Source: Pseudomonas sp. B21_DOA | Lineage (GTDB): Bacteria; Pseudomonadota; Gammaproteobacteria; Pseudomonadales; Pseudomonadaceae | Direction: 5' to 3' | Assembly (NCBI GenBank): GCA_030544685.1 | Contig: CP086683.1 | Coordinates: forward strand, 5,456,001 to 5,520,000 | DNA: 64,000 bases | In this document: in pieces, positions 28,690 through 38,239 of the stretch | Layout of the letters: each line of letters starts with the position of its first letter | How positions within the stretch are numbered: the first letter of the stretch is position 1 | Notes under the pieces: model-generated | Seen by the model: only the letters and a program-made list of their open reading frames with translations | Database searches by the model: none | Told to the model about the DNA's origin: nothing | Program-made: the position numbers and the translations under genes

Positions 28690-29217
28690 GTGAGTCAATC
28701 GCGTTTCAACCACGTCTTCCTCGCCCAGCGCACGTCCCTGCTGCGCACGCTGGAACGGATGGTCAACAATCACAGCACCGCTGAAGACCTGTTGCAGGAG
28801 ACCTACCTGCGCGTGACCCGGGCGTTGAGCGAACGGGCCATCGACCACCTTGAACCCTTTGTCTTCCAGACCGCGCGCAATCTGGCGCTGGACCATTTGC
28901 GTGCGCGCAAGATTCATGCGCGGACCATGATCGATGACGTGCCTCAGGACGTAGTACAGAGCATCGCCGCGCCGGCCAGCAGCGCCGAAGACGCCGCCCA
29001 TGCCGAACAATTGCTGGAGCGTTTGAACGTGAGCCTCAGCCAGCTCAGCCCGCGTCAGCAGCAGATCTTCATCCTCAGCCGTTTGCACGGCCACAGCTAT
29101 CAGGAAATCGCTGATGAACTTGATGTTTCGCTGAGCACCGTGCAGAAGGAACTGAAACTGATCATGTCGATCTGCATCGGCGTTGCCGAACGACATAACG
29201 GCAGCGGCAAGTTTTGA
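28690..29217 (+). CDS. hxuI: Iron-starvation ECF sigma factor, HxuI-like
   Basis: 175-residue group IV sigma factor: region 2 (about 10-75; TAEDLLQETYLRVTRAL, FVFQTARNLALDHLRARK) and region 4 (about 115-165; LSPRQQQIFILSRLHGHSYQEIA). Gene order sigma, FecR-like anti-sigma, TonB receptor with signalling domain is the cell-surface signalling arrangement; the downstream heme oxygenase points to heme as the signal, as in P. aeruginosa HxuIRA. Start is GTG at 28690 after AGGTCC. Confidence 0.82.
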   Translation: MSQSRFNHVFLAQRTSLLRTLERMVNNHSTAEDLLQETYLRVTRALSERAIDHLEPFVFQTARNLALDHLRARKIHARTMIDDVPQDVVQSIAAPASSAEDAAHAEQLLERLNVSLSQLSPRQQQIFILSRLHGHSYQEIADELDVSLSTVQKELKLIMSICIGVAERHNGSGKF

Positions 29218-29288
29218 GCTGCAAGCTACAAGTAAAAACAAAAAGCAGTATTGCATCCGGCTTGCAGCTTGCAGCTTGAAGCTAGAAA
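29214..29288. repeat. Inverted repeat of AGCTGCAAGCT type between hxuI and hxuR
   Basis: GAGCTGCAAGCTACAAG and GCTTGCAGCTTGCAGCTTG arms; a different class from the other REPs in the window. Confidence 0.6.
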
Positions 29289-29318
29289 CTGCTTCGCCAG
29301 AAGCCCTGAGGAACCACC

Positions 29319-30283
29319 GTGACGGACACCCACCGCTCGCCTTCGCCCGATTCGGCGCGGGACGCTGCAGCTGCAATGGACCAGGCGCTGGACTGGCTCA
29401 TCGTGCTCGGCAGCCCGGATGAGGAACAGACCCGGCAATTTCATGCCTGGCTGGCGGCTGATCCGTTGAATGCCGAGGCATTCGCCAAGGCCCAGGCCAT
29501 CTGGGATGGCCCGCAAGTCGCACTGTGCGCCGAGGCTCTGGCAGCAAAACCGGTAAAAATCACTTTTCTCAAACGCTTGCGCCCGCACTGGAAACCGCTG
29601 GCTACCGCTGCGGTGCTGATCCTCGGGCTGTTCAGTTTCAGCAACCTGCCGATGCGCATTCAAGCGGATCACCTCACCGTGGTTGGCGAGCGTCAGCGGC
29701 TGCAACTGGAGGACGGCTCGAAGGTCCTGCTCAATACCAACTCGGCGTTTTCCAGCACCATCAACGATCAACAGCGCGTGGCCCGGCTGTTTCAGGGCGA
29801 GGCGTTTTTCGAGATCGCCAGCGGGCGCAATCAGCCGCTGGAGATAGACGCAGGCCCGGTGCAGGCCAGCGTGCACGACACCGCATTTGCCGTGCGCTAC
29901 CTCGACGGGGTCGCACAAGTGAACGTGCAGCGTGGCGATGTCGATCTGCGCGCCACCCACAATGATGCCCGTGTGCGCCTGCGTGCCGGGAAAGCATTCG
30001 CATCGGCCCCAACGGATTTGATCGCCCGGCCAAGCTCGACGCCAATGCCGACCTGGCCTGGGTTGAAGGCCGTCTGGTGTTCGAGAACTGCCCGCTCAAT
30101 CAGGTGCTGGCCGAGCTGCGCCGCTACTATCCGGGCTGGATTATCAACAACAACGAGCAATTGGCCGACGTCGCCGTCACCGGCAATTACCGCCTCGACC
30201 AGCCGCTGGACGTGGTCCGCTCCCTCGCCCACATCACCTCGGCACGCCTGCAGGAATTCCCTGCACTGGTGATCCTGAACTGA
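29319..30283 (+). CDS. hxuR: FecR-family anti-sigma factor, HxuR-like (frameshifted in this sequence)
   Basis: Regulator that holds the sigma factor until the receptor signals. N-terminal cytoplasmic DUF4880-type region (DQALDWLIVLGSPDEEQTR...FHAWLAADPLNAEAF), one membrane segment about 92-108, then the periplasmic FecR domain and C-terminal STN-like segment (LVFENCPLNQVLAELRRYY). The frame breaks at 29988-29990: RAG needs one more G to continue RAGESIRIGPNGFDRPAKLDAN; repaired length 321 residues. GTG start after GAGGAACC. Confidence 0.85.
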
Positions 30284-30293
30284 ATGAGAATTA

Positions 30294-30330
30294 TTTTTAC
30301 TCGATAGCCAACGGCAGTACGTCTCGTTAT
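30294..30330 (+). promoter_or_regulatory. Candidate HxuI-dependent promoter of hxuA
   Basis: TTTTTACT-N15-GTACGTCTCGTTAT, 76 nt before the hxuA ATG. The same two blocks with the same N15 precede hemO (33033-33069). A CGTC-type -10 is typical for iron-starvation sigma factors. Confidence 0.55.
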
Positions 30331-30405
30331 AGCCAATGCAATTGATTCGCATCTGACCATGCCAATCAGCACCTATAAAGATTCGTGCGACACGGAGCGC
30401 TATCG

Positions 30406-32990
30406 ATGTCCTCACGCCTTACCCGCCAGACTGCTTCCCCTTCCCGCGTCCTCTCGCTGCTGACGGCGGCCATCCTCATGGCTGGCACCGCACCGCTGCT
30501 GGCGGCCACCGAGCAACCGGCGCGCAACATGGGCGATTACTCGTTCGCCATCAACCAGCAACCGCTGGTTTCGGCACTCAATGCCTTTACCGCCGTGACC
30601 GGTTGGCAGGTCGGTTTGCCGGCCGAGTTGGGGCAGAACGTTTCGTCGCCGGGAGTGCGCGGTTCGCTGCCGCCGGAGAAAGCCCTCGAGCGCCTGTTGG
30701 TGGGGACCAACCTGAGCTTTCGCAAGCTGAGCAACAACAATGTCGTGCTGGAAAAACGCAACAGCAGCGGCACGCTCAATCTGGATCAGGTGACCATCAG
30801 CGCCACTCGCCAGGAACAGTCAGTCAACAGCGTGCCCTCGACGGTCAGCGTGCACGATCGCCAAGCGCTTGACCGCAACAACGTCAACACCATCAAGGAT
30901 CTGGTGCGCTACGAGCCGGGCGTTTCCGTTGGCGGCGCCGGGCAGCGTGGCGGCATCAGTGGCTACAACATTCGCGGTATCGACGGCGACCGCATCTTGA
31001 CCCAGGTCGATGGCGTGGAGATTCCTAACGGTTTCTTCAACGGCCCCTACGCCAAGAGCCAGCGCAACTACGTCGACCCGGAAATCGTCAAACGCGTGGA
31101 AATCCTCCGTGGCCCGGCCTCGGTGCTGTACGGCAGCAACGCCATTGGTGGCGCGGTCAGTTACTACACGCTGGACGCCGACGACATCATCAAACCGGGC
31201 AAGGACGTCGGCGCGCGCCTGAAAAGCGGTTACAGCTCCGCTGATGACAGTTGGCTGAAATCCGCCACCGTCGCCGGCCGCAGCGGTGAGTTCGACGGCT
31301 TGCTGCATTACAGCCAGCGCGACGGACACGAAACCGAGTCCTTCGGCGGCAACAATGGCACCGGCCTTGCGCGCACCGCCGCCAACCCGGAAGACGTGCG
31401 CGCGACCAACGTCCTGGCCAAGCTCGGCTGGAACTACAACGACGATTCGCGCCTGGGCCTGACCTACGAAAAGTACAAGGACGATCGCGACACCGACCAG
31501 AAAAGTGCCTACGGCGGCCCGTATTTCAACGGCGCGCCGACCATTCCGAGCAGCATCCTGCCCGGCGGCATGTACCAGTGGCGCACCGGCAACGACACCA
31601 TCACCCGCGAGCGTTTCGGCATCGAACATTCGTTCGCCCTCGACAGCCTGCTGGCCGATAACGTCAAGTGGAGCCTCAATCACCAGATCGCCAAGACCGA
31701 CCAAAGCACCGAAGAGTTCTACTACCCGATCACTCGTAAGGTGCTGCGTACCCGCGACACGATCTACGAAGAAAAACAGTGGGTATTCGACGCGCAACTG
31801 GACAAGGCCTTCGCCATCGGTGACACCGATCATCTGCTGACCTACGGCACCACGATCAAGCAACAGAAGGTCACCGGTTCACGCAGCGGCGACGGCACAT
31901 GCCTGGCGGTCGGTCGCGGCTGCACGGCGATTGGCGCGACCAGTGCGGCGGACGTGCTGGCCAAGGCCAGCGATTTCCCCGATCCGACCATCAACACCTC
32001 CAGCCTGTTCGCTCAGGATCAGATCAGCTGGAACGACTGGACCTTCCTGCCGGGCCTGCGCTACGACTACACCCAGCTCAAGCCGCACATTACCGAGGAA
32101 TTCCTCAACACCGTGAACGCCGACGGCCAGGGCACGGTCAGCGACAAGAACAAGACCTGGCACAAAGTCTCGCCGAAATTCGGCCTGACCTATGCGCTGA
32201 CGGAACACTACACCTGGTACGGGCAATATGCCGAAGGCTTCCGCACCCCGACGGCGAAAGCGCTGTACGGGCGTTTCGAGAACAACACCAGCGGCTACAC
32301 CGTCGCGCCCAACTCCGACCTTGAGCCGGAAAAAGCAAAGGTTTCGAAACCGGCCTGCGCGGCAATTTCGAGCAGGGCTCGTTCGACGTCGCGGTGTTCT
32401 ATAACAAGTACCGCGACTTCATCAACGAGGACGCGGTCAAGCCGGGCGACGATCAGTTGACCTTCCAGAGCAACAATATCAAGCGCGCCACGATCAAGGG
32501 CGCGGAGGTCAAAGGACGCTTGAACCTGGATGCGTTCGGTGCGCCGCAAGGTCTGTATACCCAGGGTTCGATCGCCTACGCCTACGGTCGCAACAACGAC
32601 AACGGCGAACCGATCAACAGCGTCAACCCACTCACCGGCGTATTCGGCCTCGGTTACGACCAGGACAACTATGGCGGCCTGCTGAGCTGGACGGTGGTGA
32701 AGAAAAAGGACCGCGTCGACGACAGCAACTTCAAGTCGCCGGACGGCGTCAGCAGTCAGTTCAAAACCCCGGGCTTCGGCATTCTCGATCTGGCCGGCTA
32801 TTACAAGGTGACCGACGACGTCACCGTCAGCGGCGGAGTCTACAACCTGACCGACAAGAAATACTGGCTATGGGATGACGTGCGCGGTTACGACAGCGTT
32901 GGCGAAGCCTCGGTGACGCAACCGGCCAACCTCGACCGGCTGACCCAACCGGGACGCAACTTCGCGATCAACCTGATCTGGGACATCTGA
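30406..32990 (+). CDS. hxuA: TonB-dependent heme receptor with signalling domain, HxuA-like (frameshifted in this sequence)
   Basis: Outer-membrane receptor. Signal peptide about 1-36, STN signalling domain (GDYSFAINQQPLVSALNAF onward, about 45-105), plug (about 125-240; GVSVGGAGQRGGISGYNIRG, ILRGPASVLYGSNAIGGAV) and a barrel ending NFAINLIWDI. It matches the TonB hemoglobin/heme receptor family. The frame breaks at 32340-32341: KAK needs one more G to read KAKGFETGLRGNFEQGSFDV; repaired length 861. ATG at 30406 follows GGAG. Confidence 0.85.
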
Positions 32991-32999
32991 CCCGCCCGG

Positions 33000-33037
33000 C
33001 CTCACTGCGCGTGTTATCGCTGCGCAGTGAGGTTTTT
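33000..33037 (+). terminator. Rho-independent terminator after hxuA
   Basis: CCTCACTGCGC-N11-GCGCAGTGAGG followed by TTTTT; 11-bp stem, 10 nt after the stop. The T tract is also the first block of the candidate hemO promoter. Confidence 0.9.
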
Positions 33038-33069
33038 ACTATCCGCCGCCCGCCCGTACGTCTTGTTAT
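33033..33069 (+). promoter_or_regulatory. Candidate HxuI-dependent promoter of hemO
   Basis: TTTTTACT-N15-GTACGTCTTGTTAT, 28 nt before the hemO ATG; differs from the hxuA copy at one base within the blocks. Confidence 0.55.
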
Positions 33070-33097
33070 CAAGCGCCTCATTTATCAAGGACACCCC

Positions 33098-33694
33098 ATG
33101 ACTGCCCCGGAAAAAGCCCTGCGTTCGCAACGCTTGAACCAGATCACCCACGAGCCGCACAGCAAACTCGATGCGCTGGTCAAAGCCCACGCACCCTTCG
33201 AAACCCGCGCCAGCTTCGCCCGTTTCGTCGTTGCGCAATACCTGTTCCAGGCGGAACTGGTCGAGCTGTACAACGATGCCGAACTGACCGCGATCGTCCC
33301 GGATCTGCCGGCCCGTTGCCGCGCCGAAGCGGCCAAGGCTGACCTCGCCGACCTCGACACCGAAGTCCCGGCGCCGGTGGCCGGCGCGCTGAAAAATCCG
33401 AGCAAGGCACGGGCGCTGGGCTGGATCTTCGTGTCGGAGGGTTCGAAGCTCGGCGCGGCGTTTTTGATCAAGCGTGCGGTGGCGCTCGATCTGAGCGAAA
33501 CCTTTGGTGCCCGGCATTTGGCTGAACCGCAAGGTGGCCGTGCCGAGGGCTGGAAAAGCTTTGTGCGCACCCTCGATGCGTTGCCGTTCACGGCAGCGGA
33601 AGAGGCGGAAGTTGAGCAAGGTGCACTGGATGCGTTCAACCGCTTTACCGTGCTGCTGGAACGGGCTTATGCGACTGAAGTCGAACCTGCCTGA
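33098..33694 (+). CDS. hemO: Heme oxygenase, PigA/HemO type
   Basis: 198-residue biliverdin-producing heme oxygenase that opens imported heme and releases iron. RSQRLNQITHEPHSKLD with proximal His21 aligns to PigA His26, and GWIFVSEGSKLGAAFL and GARHLAEPQGGRAEGWKSF are the distal-helix and C-terminal signatures. Strong similarity to P. aeruginosa PigA. ATG at 33098 follows AAGGACA. It follows the heme receptor but has its own promoter and is separated by a terminator. Confidence 0.92.
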   Translation: MTAPEKALRSQRLNQITHEPHSKLDALVKAHAPFETRASFARFVVAQYLFQAELVELYNDAELTAIVPDLPARCRAEAAKADLADLDTEVPAPVAGALKNPSKARALGWIFVSEGSKLGAAFLIKRAVALDLSETFGARHLAEPQGGRAEGWKSFVRTLDALPFTAAEEAEVEQGALDAFNRFTVLLERAYATEVEPA

Positions 33695-33713
33695 TCCTCG
33701 ACACAGCAGAGAA

Positions 33714-33808
33714 TCCTGTGGGAGCTGGCTTGCCAGCGATGGCGGTATGTCAGTCAACTTTGTAGTCACTGATCGACCGCTATCGCTGGCAAGCCAGCTC
33801 CCACAGAG
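33714..33808. repeat. REP doublet, class C (GAGCTGGCTTGCCAGC type)
   Basis: CTGTGGGAGCTGGCTTGCCA and TGGCAAGCCAGCTCCCACAG, after hemO. Confidence 0.9.
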
Positions 33809-33860
33809 GACTGAGTAAGTCTGTAGAATCCCCGACTCGCTTCACTGCCACTTCGAGCCC

Positions 33861-34271
33861 ATGCCCGCACCCGCCCCATCAAAACTCGCCCGTCTGCTGT
33901 TCGGCCTGCTGGCCTATATCAGCCTCGGCATTGGCCTGATCGCCATCGTCGTGCCCGGTCTGCCGACCACCGAGTTCATCCTCCTTGCCGCATGGGCCGC
34001 GACCCGCAGTTCGCCGCGCTTGAGCGCATGGCTGGAAAATCACCGGCTGTTCGGGCCGCTCCTCAGTAACTGGCGCAACGGCAGGATCATCGCGCGCAAG
34101 GCCAAACTCAGCGCCACCGTCAGCATGCTGCTGTGCGCCACTTTGATGCTGGTCATGCTCGATCACGGCTGGCCGATCTACCTGGCGATTGCCGGCATGG
34201 GCCTGGGCAATCTGTGGATCTGGTCGCGCCCGGAAACGCCCGTCACGGTCGCGAAACATTCCTGTAATTAA
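33861..34271 (+). CDS. DUF454/YbaN family inner-membrane protein
   Basis: 136 residues with a hydrophobic hairpin at about 11-50 containing IVVPGLPTTEFILLAAW, the YbaN/DUF454 signature, a cytoplasmic middle (SPRLSAWLENHRLFGPLLSNWR) and a second membrane pair at about 90-125. Function unknown; relatives lie near heme or iron genes in Pseudomonas. The 169-nt gap to the chemoreceptor (34272-34440) shows no feature. Confidence 0.85.
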   Translation: MPAPAPSKLARLLFGLLAYISLGIGLIAIVVPGLPTTEFILLAAWAATRSSPRLSAWLENHRLFGPLLSNWRNGRIIARKAKLSATVSMLLCATLMLVMLDHGWPIYLAIAGMGLGNLWIWSRPETPVTVAKHSCN

Positions 34272-34440
34272 CGCCTTTTCAGCACTTTCCCCTGCGCAAA
34301 CGTTTAGCGGCGACCGTCCGTCGGCAAGCGCCTCATGCCGTCTCGCTTAACGCCGATGAGGATTGAATGGCGCTGAATGGATTTGGCAAAACGGGCCTCA
34401 GGCCCAGCCACCTGTTTCTTTCCATTCGCGAGACCGCCCC

Positions 34441-36579
34441 ATGTTCGACGCTCTGTCCATTCGCCTGAAAATCGTCCTGCTCTCCGGCCTGTGCCTGCTC
34501 GGAGTGGTGGCGCTGATTGTCAGCATGAACATCTACCAGACCAACCAGAACGACGAGTTGGTCAGTCAATCCAGCAACCAATTGCTCACCGCCAGCGTGC
34601 AGAACCTGCTGCAGGCCAAGGCTGCCGAGCAGGCAGTGCGGGTGCAGAAAACCTTTGGTGAAAGCCTGCTGGTGGTCACCTCCCTCGCCGACCAGATCAA
34701 GGATCTGCGGACGATGGCGGCCAAGCGTTCGCTCGAAGCTGGCGCCGTGCGTGAAGAGTTGAACCAGAACCTGAAAACCGCCTTCGAGCGCAACGACAAA
34801 GTGCTGGGCATCTGGCTGGCTTTCGAACCCAACGGCCTCGACGGCAAGGACAGCGAATTCGCCAACGATGCCGCGCGGCAGTCCAACGAAGCCGGGCGCT
34901 TCGCCTCGTACTGGAGCCGTGCCGCCGGCGCTGCGCTGAATACGATCATGGTCGAAGATGACCTGACCAAAACCACTCTCAGCGTCAGCGGCACGCCGTA
35001 CAACAGTTGGTACACCTGCCCTCGCGACAACAAGCGCACCTGCCTGCTCGACCCGTATGCCGACACCGTCGGTGGCAAGGAAATGCTCATGACGACCATT
35101 TCCGTGCCCGTGATGGTCGACGGCAAAGCGATCGGTGTGGTCGGTGTCGACATCGCGCTCGACGCCCTGCAAGCCGCCGCCGTCGACTCGCAGCGCAGCC
35201 TGTTCAACAACGCCGGGCACATGCTGATCGTTTCCGGCAGCGGCGTGCTCGCGGCCGACAGCGCTGACGCAACGCGGGTCGGCAAAAAAATCAACGACGC
35301 CCTCGGCGCTGACGGCCAAGATGTATTGCAACTGGTCGGCAGCGGTACGGCGAAAATCCTCGAACAGGGCGACCTGATTCGCGCGGTTTACCCGGTTGAT
35401 CCGATCGGCAACTCGCGCGCCTGGGGCGTGGTCATTGACCTGCCCGAGCATGTGCTGCTGGCCGATTCGGTAAAGCTGCAAGCAGTACTGGATGACGCAC
35501 AACAAACCGGCGTGATCACTGCCCTGCTGGTGGCGGGCGTGGCCGGTCTGGTCGGCCTGCTGCTGATCTGGCTCACCGCTTCCGGCGTCACCCGTCCGAT
35601 CAACAGCGTCGCCGACATGCTGAAGAACATCGCCAGCGGCGAAGGCGATCTGACCCAGCGCCTGAACTACAGCAAGAAAGACGAACTGGGCGAACTGGTG
35701 AACTGGTTCAACCGCTTCCTCGACAAGCTGCAGCCGACCATCGCGCAGATCAAACAAAGCATCACCGAAGCGCGCGGCACGGCTGACCAGTCTTCGGAAA
35801 TTGCCCGCCAGACCAGTGAAGGCATGCAGGTGCAGTTCCGCGAAATCGATCAGGTCGCCACCGCGTCCAACGAAATGAGCGCCACCGCCCACGACGTCGC
35901 CAACAGCGCCTCGAACGCCGCCAATGCGGCCAAGGGTGCCGACCAGTCGGCGAAGGACGGCATGGCGATCATCGAGCGCAGCACCCGCGACATCAATCAG
36001 CTGGCCGATGAAGTCAGCAAAGCGGTGACCGAAGTCGAAGCGCTGGCGGTCAACAGCGAGCAGATCGGTTCAGTGCTGGAAGTGATCCGCAGCATCGCCG
36101 AACAGACCAACCTGCTGGCTCTCAACGCCGCCATCGAAGCCGCCCGCGCCGGCGAAAGCGGTCGCGGTTTTGCCGTGGTCGCCGATGAAGTGCGCAACCT
36201 CGCCAAGCGCACGCAGGATTCAGTGGAAGAAATCCGCATCGTCATCGAGCGCATCCAGACCGGCACCCGTGGCGTGGTCGCGACCATGCACTCGAGCCAG
36301 ACCCAGGCGCACAACAACGCCGGGCAGATTCGTCAGGCCGTTGATGCACTGGGCAAGATCAGCGACGCGGTGACGGTGATCAGCGACATGAACCTGCAGA
36401 TCGCCAGCGCCGCCGAAGAGCAAAGCGCCGTGGCCGAAGAGGTCAACCGCAACGTCTCGGCAATTCGCACCGTGACCGAAACCCTGACCGAACAGGCCAC
36501 GGAATCGGCAGCGATCAGCAGCCAGCTCAACAGCCTGGCGAGCCAGCAGATGAAATTGATGGATCAGTTCCGCGTCTAG
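34441..36579 (+). CDS. Methyl-accepting chemotaxis protein with dCache sensor
   Basis: 712-residue chemoreceptor. Membrane segment about 10-30, periplasmic dCache_1 domain about 35-345 ([32 protein letters not shown]), second membrane segment about 360-382, HAMP about 383-436, and cytoplasmic signalling domain with the hairpin tip [19 protein letters not shown] near residue 554-572. No C-terminal CheR-binding pentapeptide. The ligand is not readable. The ribosome site is weak (GCGAGACC). Confidence 0.92.
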   Translation: MFDALSIRLKIVLLSGLCLLGVVALIVSMNIYQTNQNDELVSQSSNQLLTASVQNLLQAKAAEQAVRVQKTFGESLLVVTSLADQIKDLRTMAAKRSLEAGAVREELNQNLKTAFERNDKVLGIWLAFEPNGLDGKDSEFANDAARQSNEAGRFASYWSRAAGAALNTIMVEDDLTKTTLSVSGTPYNSWYTCPRDNKRTCLLDPYADTVGGKEMLMTTISVPVMVDGKAIGVVGVDIALDALQAAAVDSQRSLFNNAGHMLIVSGSGVLAADSADATRVGKKINDALGADGQDVLQLVGSGTAKILEQGDLIRAVYPVDPIGNSRAWGVVIDLPEHVLLADSVKLQAVLDDAQQTGVITALLVAGVAGLVGLLLIWLTASGVTRPINSVADMLKNIASGEGDLTQRLNYSKKDELGELVNWFNRFLDKLQPTIAQIKQSITEARGTADQSSEIARQTSEGMQVQFREIDQVATASNEMSATAHDVANSASNAANAAKGADQSAKDGMAIIERSTRDINQLADEVSKAVTEVEALAVNSEQIGSVLEVIRSIAEQTNLLALNAAIEAARAGESGRGFAVVADEVRNLAKRTQDSVEEIRIVIERIQTGTRGVVATMHSSQTQAHNNAGQIRQAVDALGKISDAVTVISDMNLQIASAAEEQSAVAEEVNRNVSAIRTVTETLTEQATESAAISSQLNSLASQQMKLMDQFRV

Positions 36580-36605
36580 CCGCAAGAGCGGGAACAACAA
36601 AAATC

Positions 36606-36698
36606 CCTGTGGGAGCTGGCTTGCCAGCGATGGCGGCAGGTCAGTTGACCATTCTGTGGCTGACACACCGCTATCGCTGGCAAGCCAGCTCCACAGGG
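36606..36698. repeat. REP doublet, class C
   Basis: CTGTGGGAGCTGGCTTGCCA and TGGCAAGCCAGCTCCACAGG arms. Confidence 0.9.
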
Positions 36699-36775
36699 TA
36701 AGTGTTCACCCTGTGGTTTCATCTAAACCGCGATTCTTTTGCACTATCATCCCCTCTCGTTCCGGAGGGCCTTCG

Positions 36776-38122
36776 ATGACTGATCTGCTCACGTCCATCC
36801 AAACCGCACTCGGCCTGCCGCGCACGCCGATCCCCTTCCACGGTGACGGCGCGTTGCCCTCGGCGTTCGCCGTCACCGATCTGGCCTGCGCCAGCATCGC
36901 CGTTGCCGGGCAAGCGCTCAGCGAATTGCTTCACCAGCAAACCGGGCACTTGCCTGCGGTTGCAGTCGACCGACGTCTGGCCTCGTTCTGGTTCTCCACC
37001 TCGCTGCGCCCGATCGGCTGGCAAGTGCCGCCCTTATGGGACGCGATCGCCGGGGACTATGCGACCCGGGATGGCTGGATCCGTCTGCACACCAACGCCC
37101 CGCACCACCGCGCCGCCGCCGAACGCGTGCTGGGGGTCTGCGCCGACCGCGCGGCGATGGCGGCGAAAGTTGCGCAGTGGGGCAGCACCGATCTTGAACA
37201 GGCGGTGGTCGAGGCCAAGGGTTGCGCCGCCGAAATGCGCAGTTGGGCGCAATGGCAGCAGCATCCGCAAGGGCTGGCGGTAAATGCCGAAGCGCTGGTG
37301 CAGTTCATTGAGCGGACGGACGAGAACCGCACTGCATGGCAAGGCTCGATCGCACGGCCTCTGGCCGGGATCAAGGTGCTCGACCTGACCCGTGTCCTCG
37401 CTGGTCCCACCGCCAGCCGCTTTCTCGCCGGGCTGGGCGCCAACGTGCTGCGCATCGATCCGCCGAGCTGGAACGAACCCGGCGTGGTTCCTGAAATGAC
37501 CGTGGGCAAACGCTGCGCGCGGCTGGATCTGCAAGTGCCAGCGGATCGCGCAGTGTTCGAAGGTTTGCTGCAGGACGCTGACATTCTCCTGCATGGCTAT
37601 CGCGCCGATGCGCTGGAACATCTGGGGTTTGGTATTGAACGTCGAAGGCAACTGGCACCGGGGCTGATCGACGTCTGCCTCAATGCCTACGGCTGGAGCG
37701 GCCCCTGGCAGAACCGCCGGGGTTTCGACAGCCTGGTGCAGATGAGCAGCGGCATCGCCGAGGCCGGACAGCATTGGAAGCACAGCGATAAACCGACGCC
37801 GCTGCCGGTGCAGGCGCTCGATCATGCCACCGGGTATCTGCTGGCGGCGAGTGCGATCAGATTGCTGACGAAGCGTCTGGCCAACGGTCGCGGGGGTTCG
37901 GCGCGGTTGTCGCTGGCGCGTACGGCGAAGCTGTTGGTCGAGCATGGGCCGGGGATACTTGATCCGCTGCGGACCGAAGACGTGCAGGATCAGGATTCGG
38001 CAATTGAACAGACCGCGTGGGGGCCGGCGCGGAGGTTGCGCGTGCCGGTGCAGATCAACGGGGTGGCGGTGCGGTGGGATTGGCCGGCAACTGATCTGGG
38101 TTCGCATCGGGCGCAGTGGTGA
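36776..38122 (+). CDS. Family III CoA transferase (CaiB/BaiF type)
   Basis: 448 residues, with the CaiB/BaiF core from about 190: PLAGIKVLDLTRVLAGPTAS, GANVLRIDPP, ADILLHGYRADALEHLG and the substrate-region LIDVCLNAYGWSGPW. An N-terminal part of about 180 residues resembles a degenerate second copy of the fold. It should move CoA between carboxylic acids; partners unknown. ATG at 36776 follows CGGAGGG. Monocistronic between REPs. Confidence 0.85.
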   Translation: MTDLLTSIQTALGLPRTPIPFHGDGALPSAFAVTDLACASIAVAGQALSELLHQQTGHLPAVAVDRRLASFWFSTSLRPIGWQVPPLWDAIAGDYATRDGWIRLHTNAPHHRAAAERVLGVCADRAAMAAKVAQWGSTDLEQAVVEAKGCAAEMRSWAQWQQHPQGLAVNAEALVQFIERTDENRTAWQGSIARPLAGIKVLDLTRVLAGPTASRFLAGLGANVLRIDPPSWNEPGVVPEMTVGKRCARLDLQVPADRAVFEGLLQDADILLHGYRADALEHLGFGIERRRQLAPGLIDVCLNAYGWSGPWQNRRGFDSLVQMSSGIAEAGQHWKHSDKPTPLPVQALDHATGYLLAASAIRLLTKRLANGRGGSARLSLARTAKLLVEHGPGILDPLRTEDVQDQDSAIEQTAWGPARRLRVPVQINGVAVRWDWPATDLGSHRAQW

Positions 38123-38130
38123 TTTTAAGG

Positions 38131-38212
38131 CCGCCTTCGCGAGCAAGCTCGCTCCCACAGGGTGCTGTGTCGTGCACAAAACCCATGTGGGAGCGAGCTT
38201 GCTCGCGAAGAG
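38131..38212. repeat. REP doublet, class B, outward arms
   Basis: CCTTCGCGAGCAAGCTCGCT and AGCGAGCTTGCTCGCGAAG, between convergent genes. Confidence 0.88.
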
Positions 38213-38239
38213 GCCGGCCCTGCCAAAGCAACATTCCGA

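Noticed and set aside
30283..30301. Second Fur box before hxuA (AATGAGAATTATTTTTACT)
   Set aside because: AT-rich but without inverted symmetry; the overlap with the candidate sigma promoter explains the composition.
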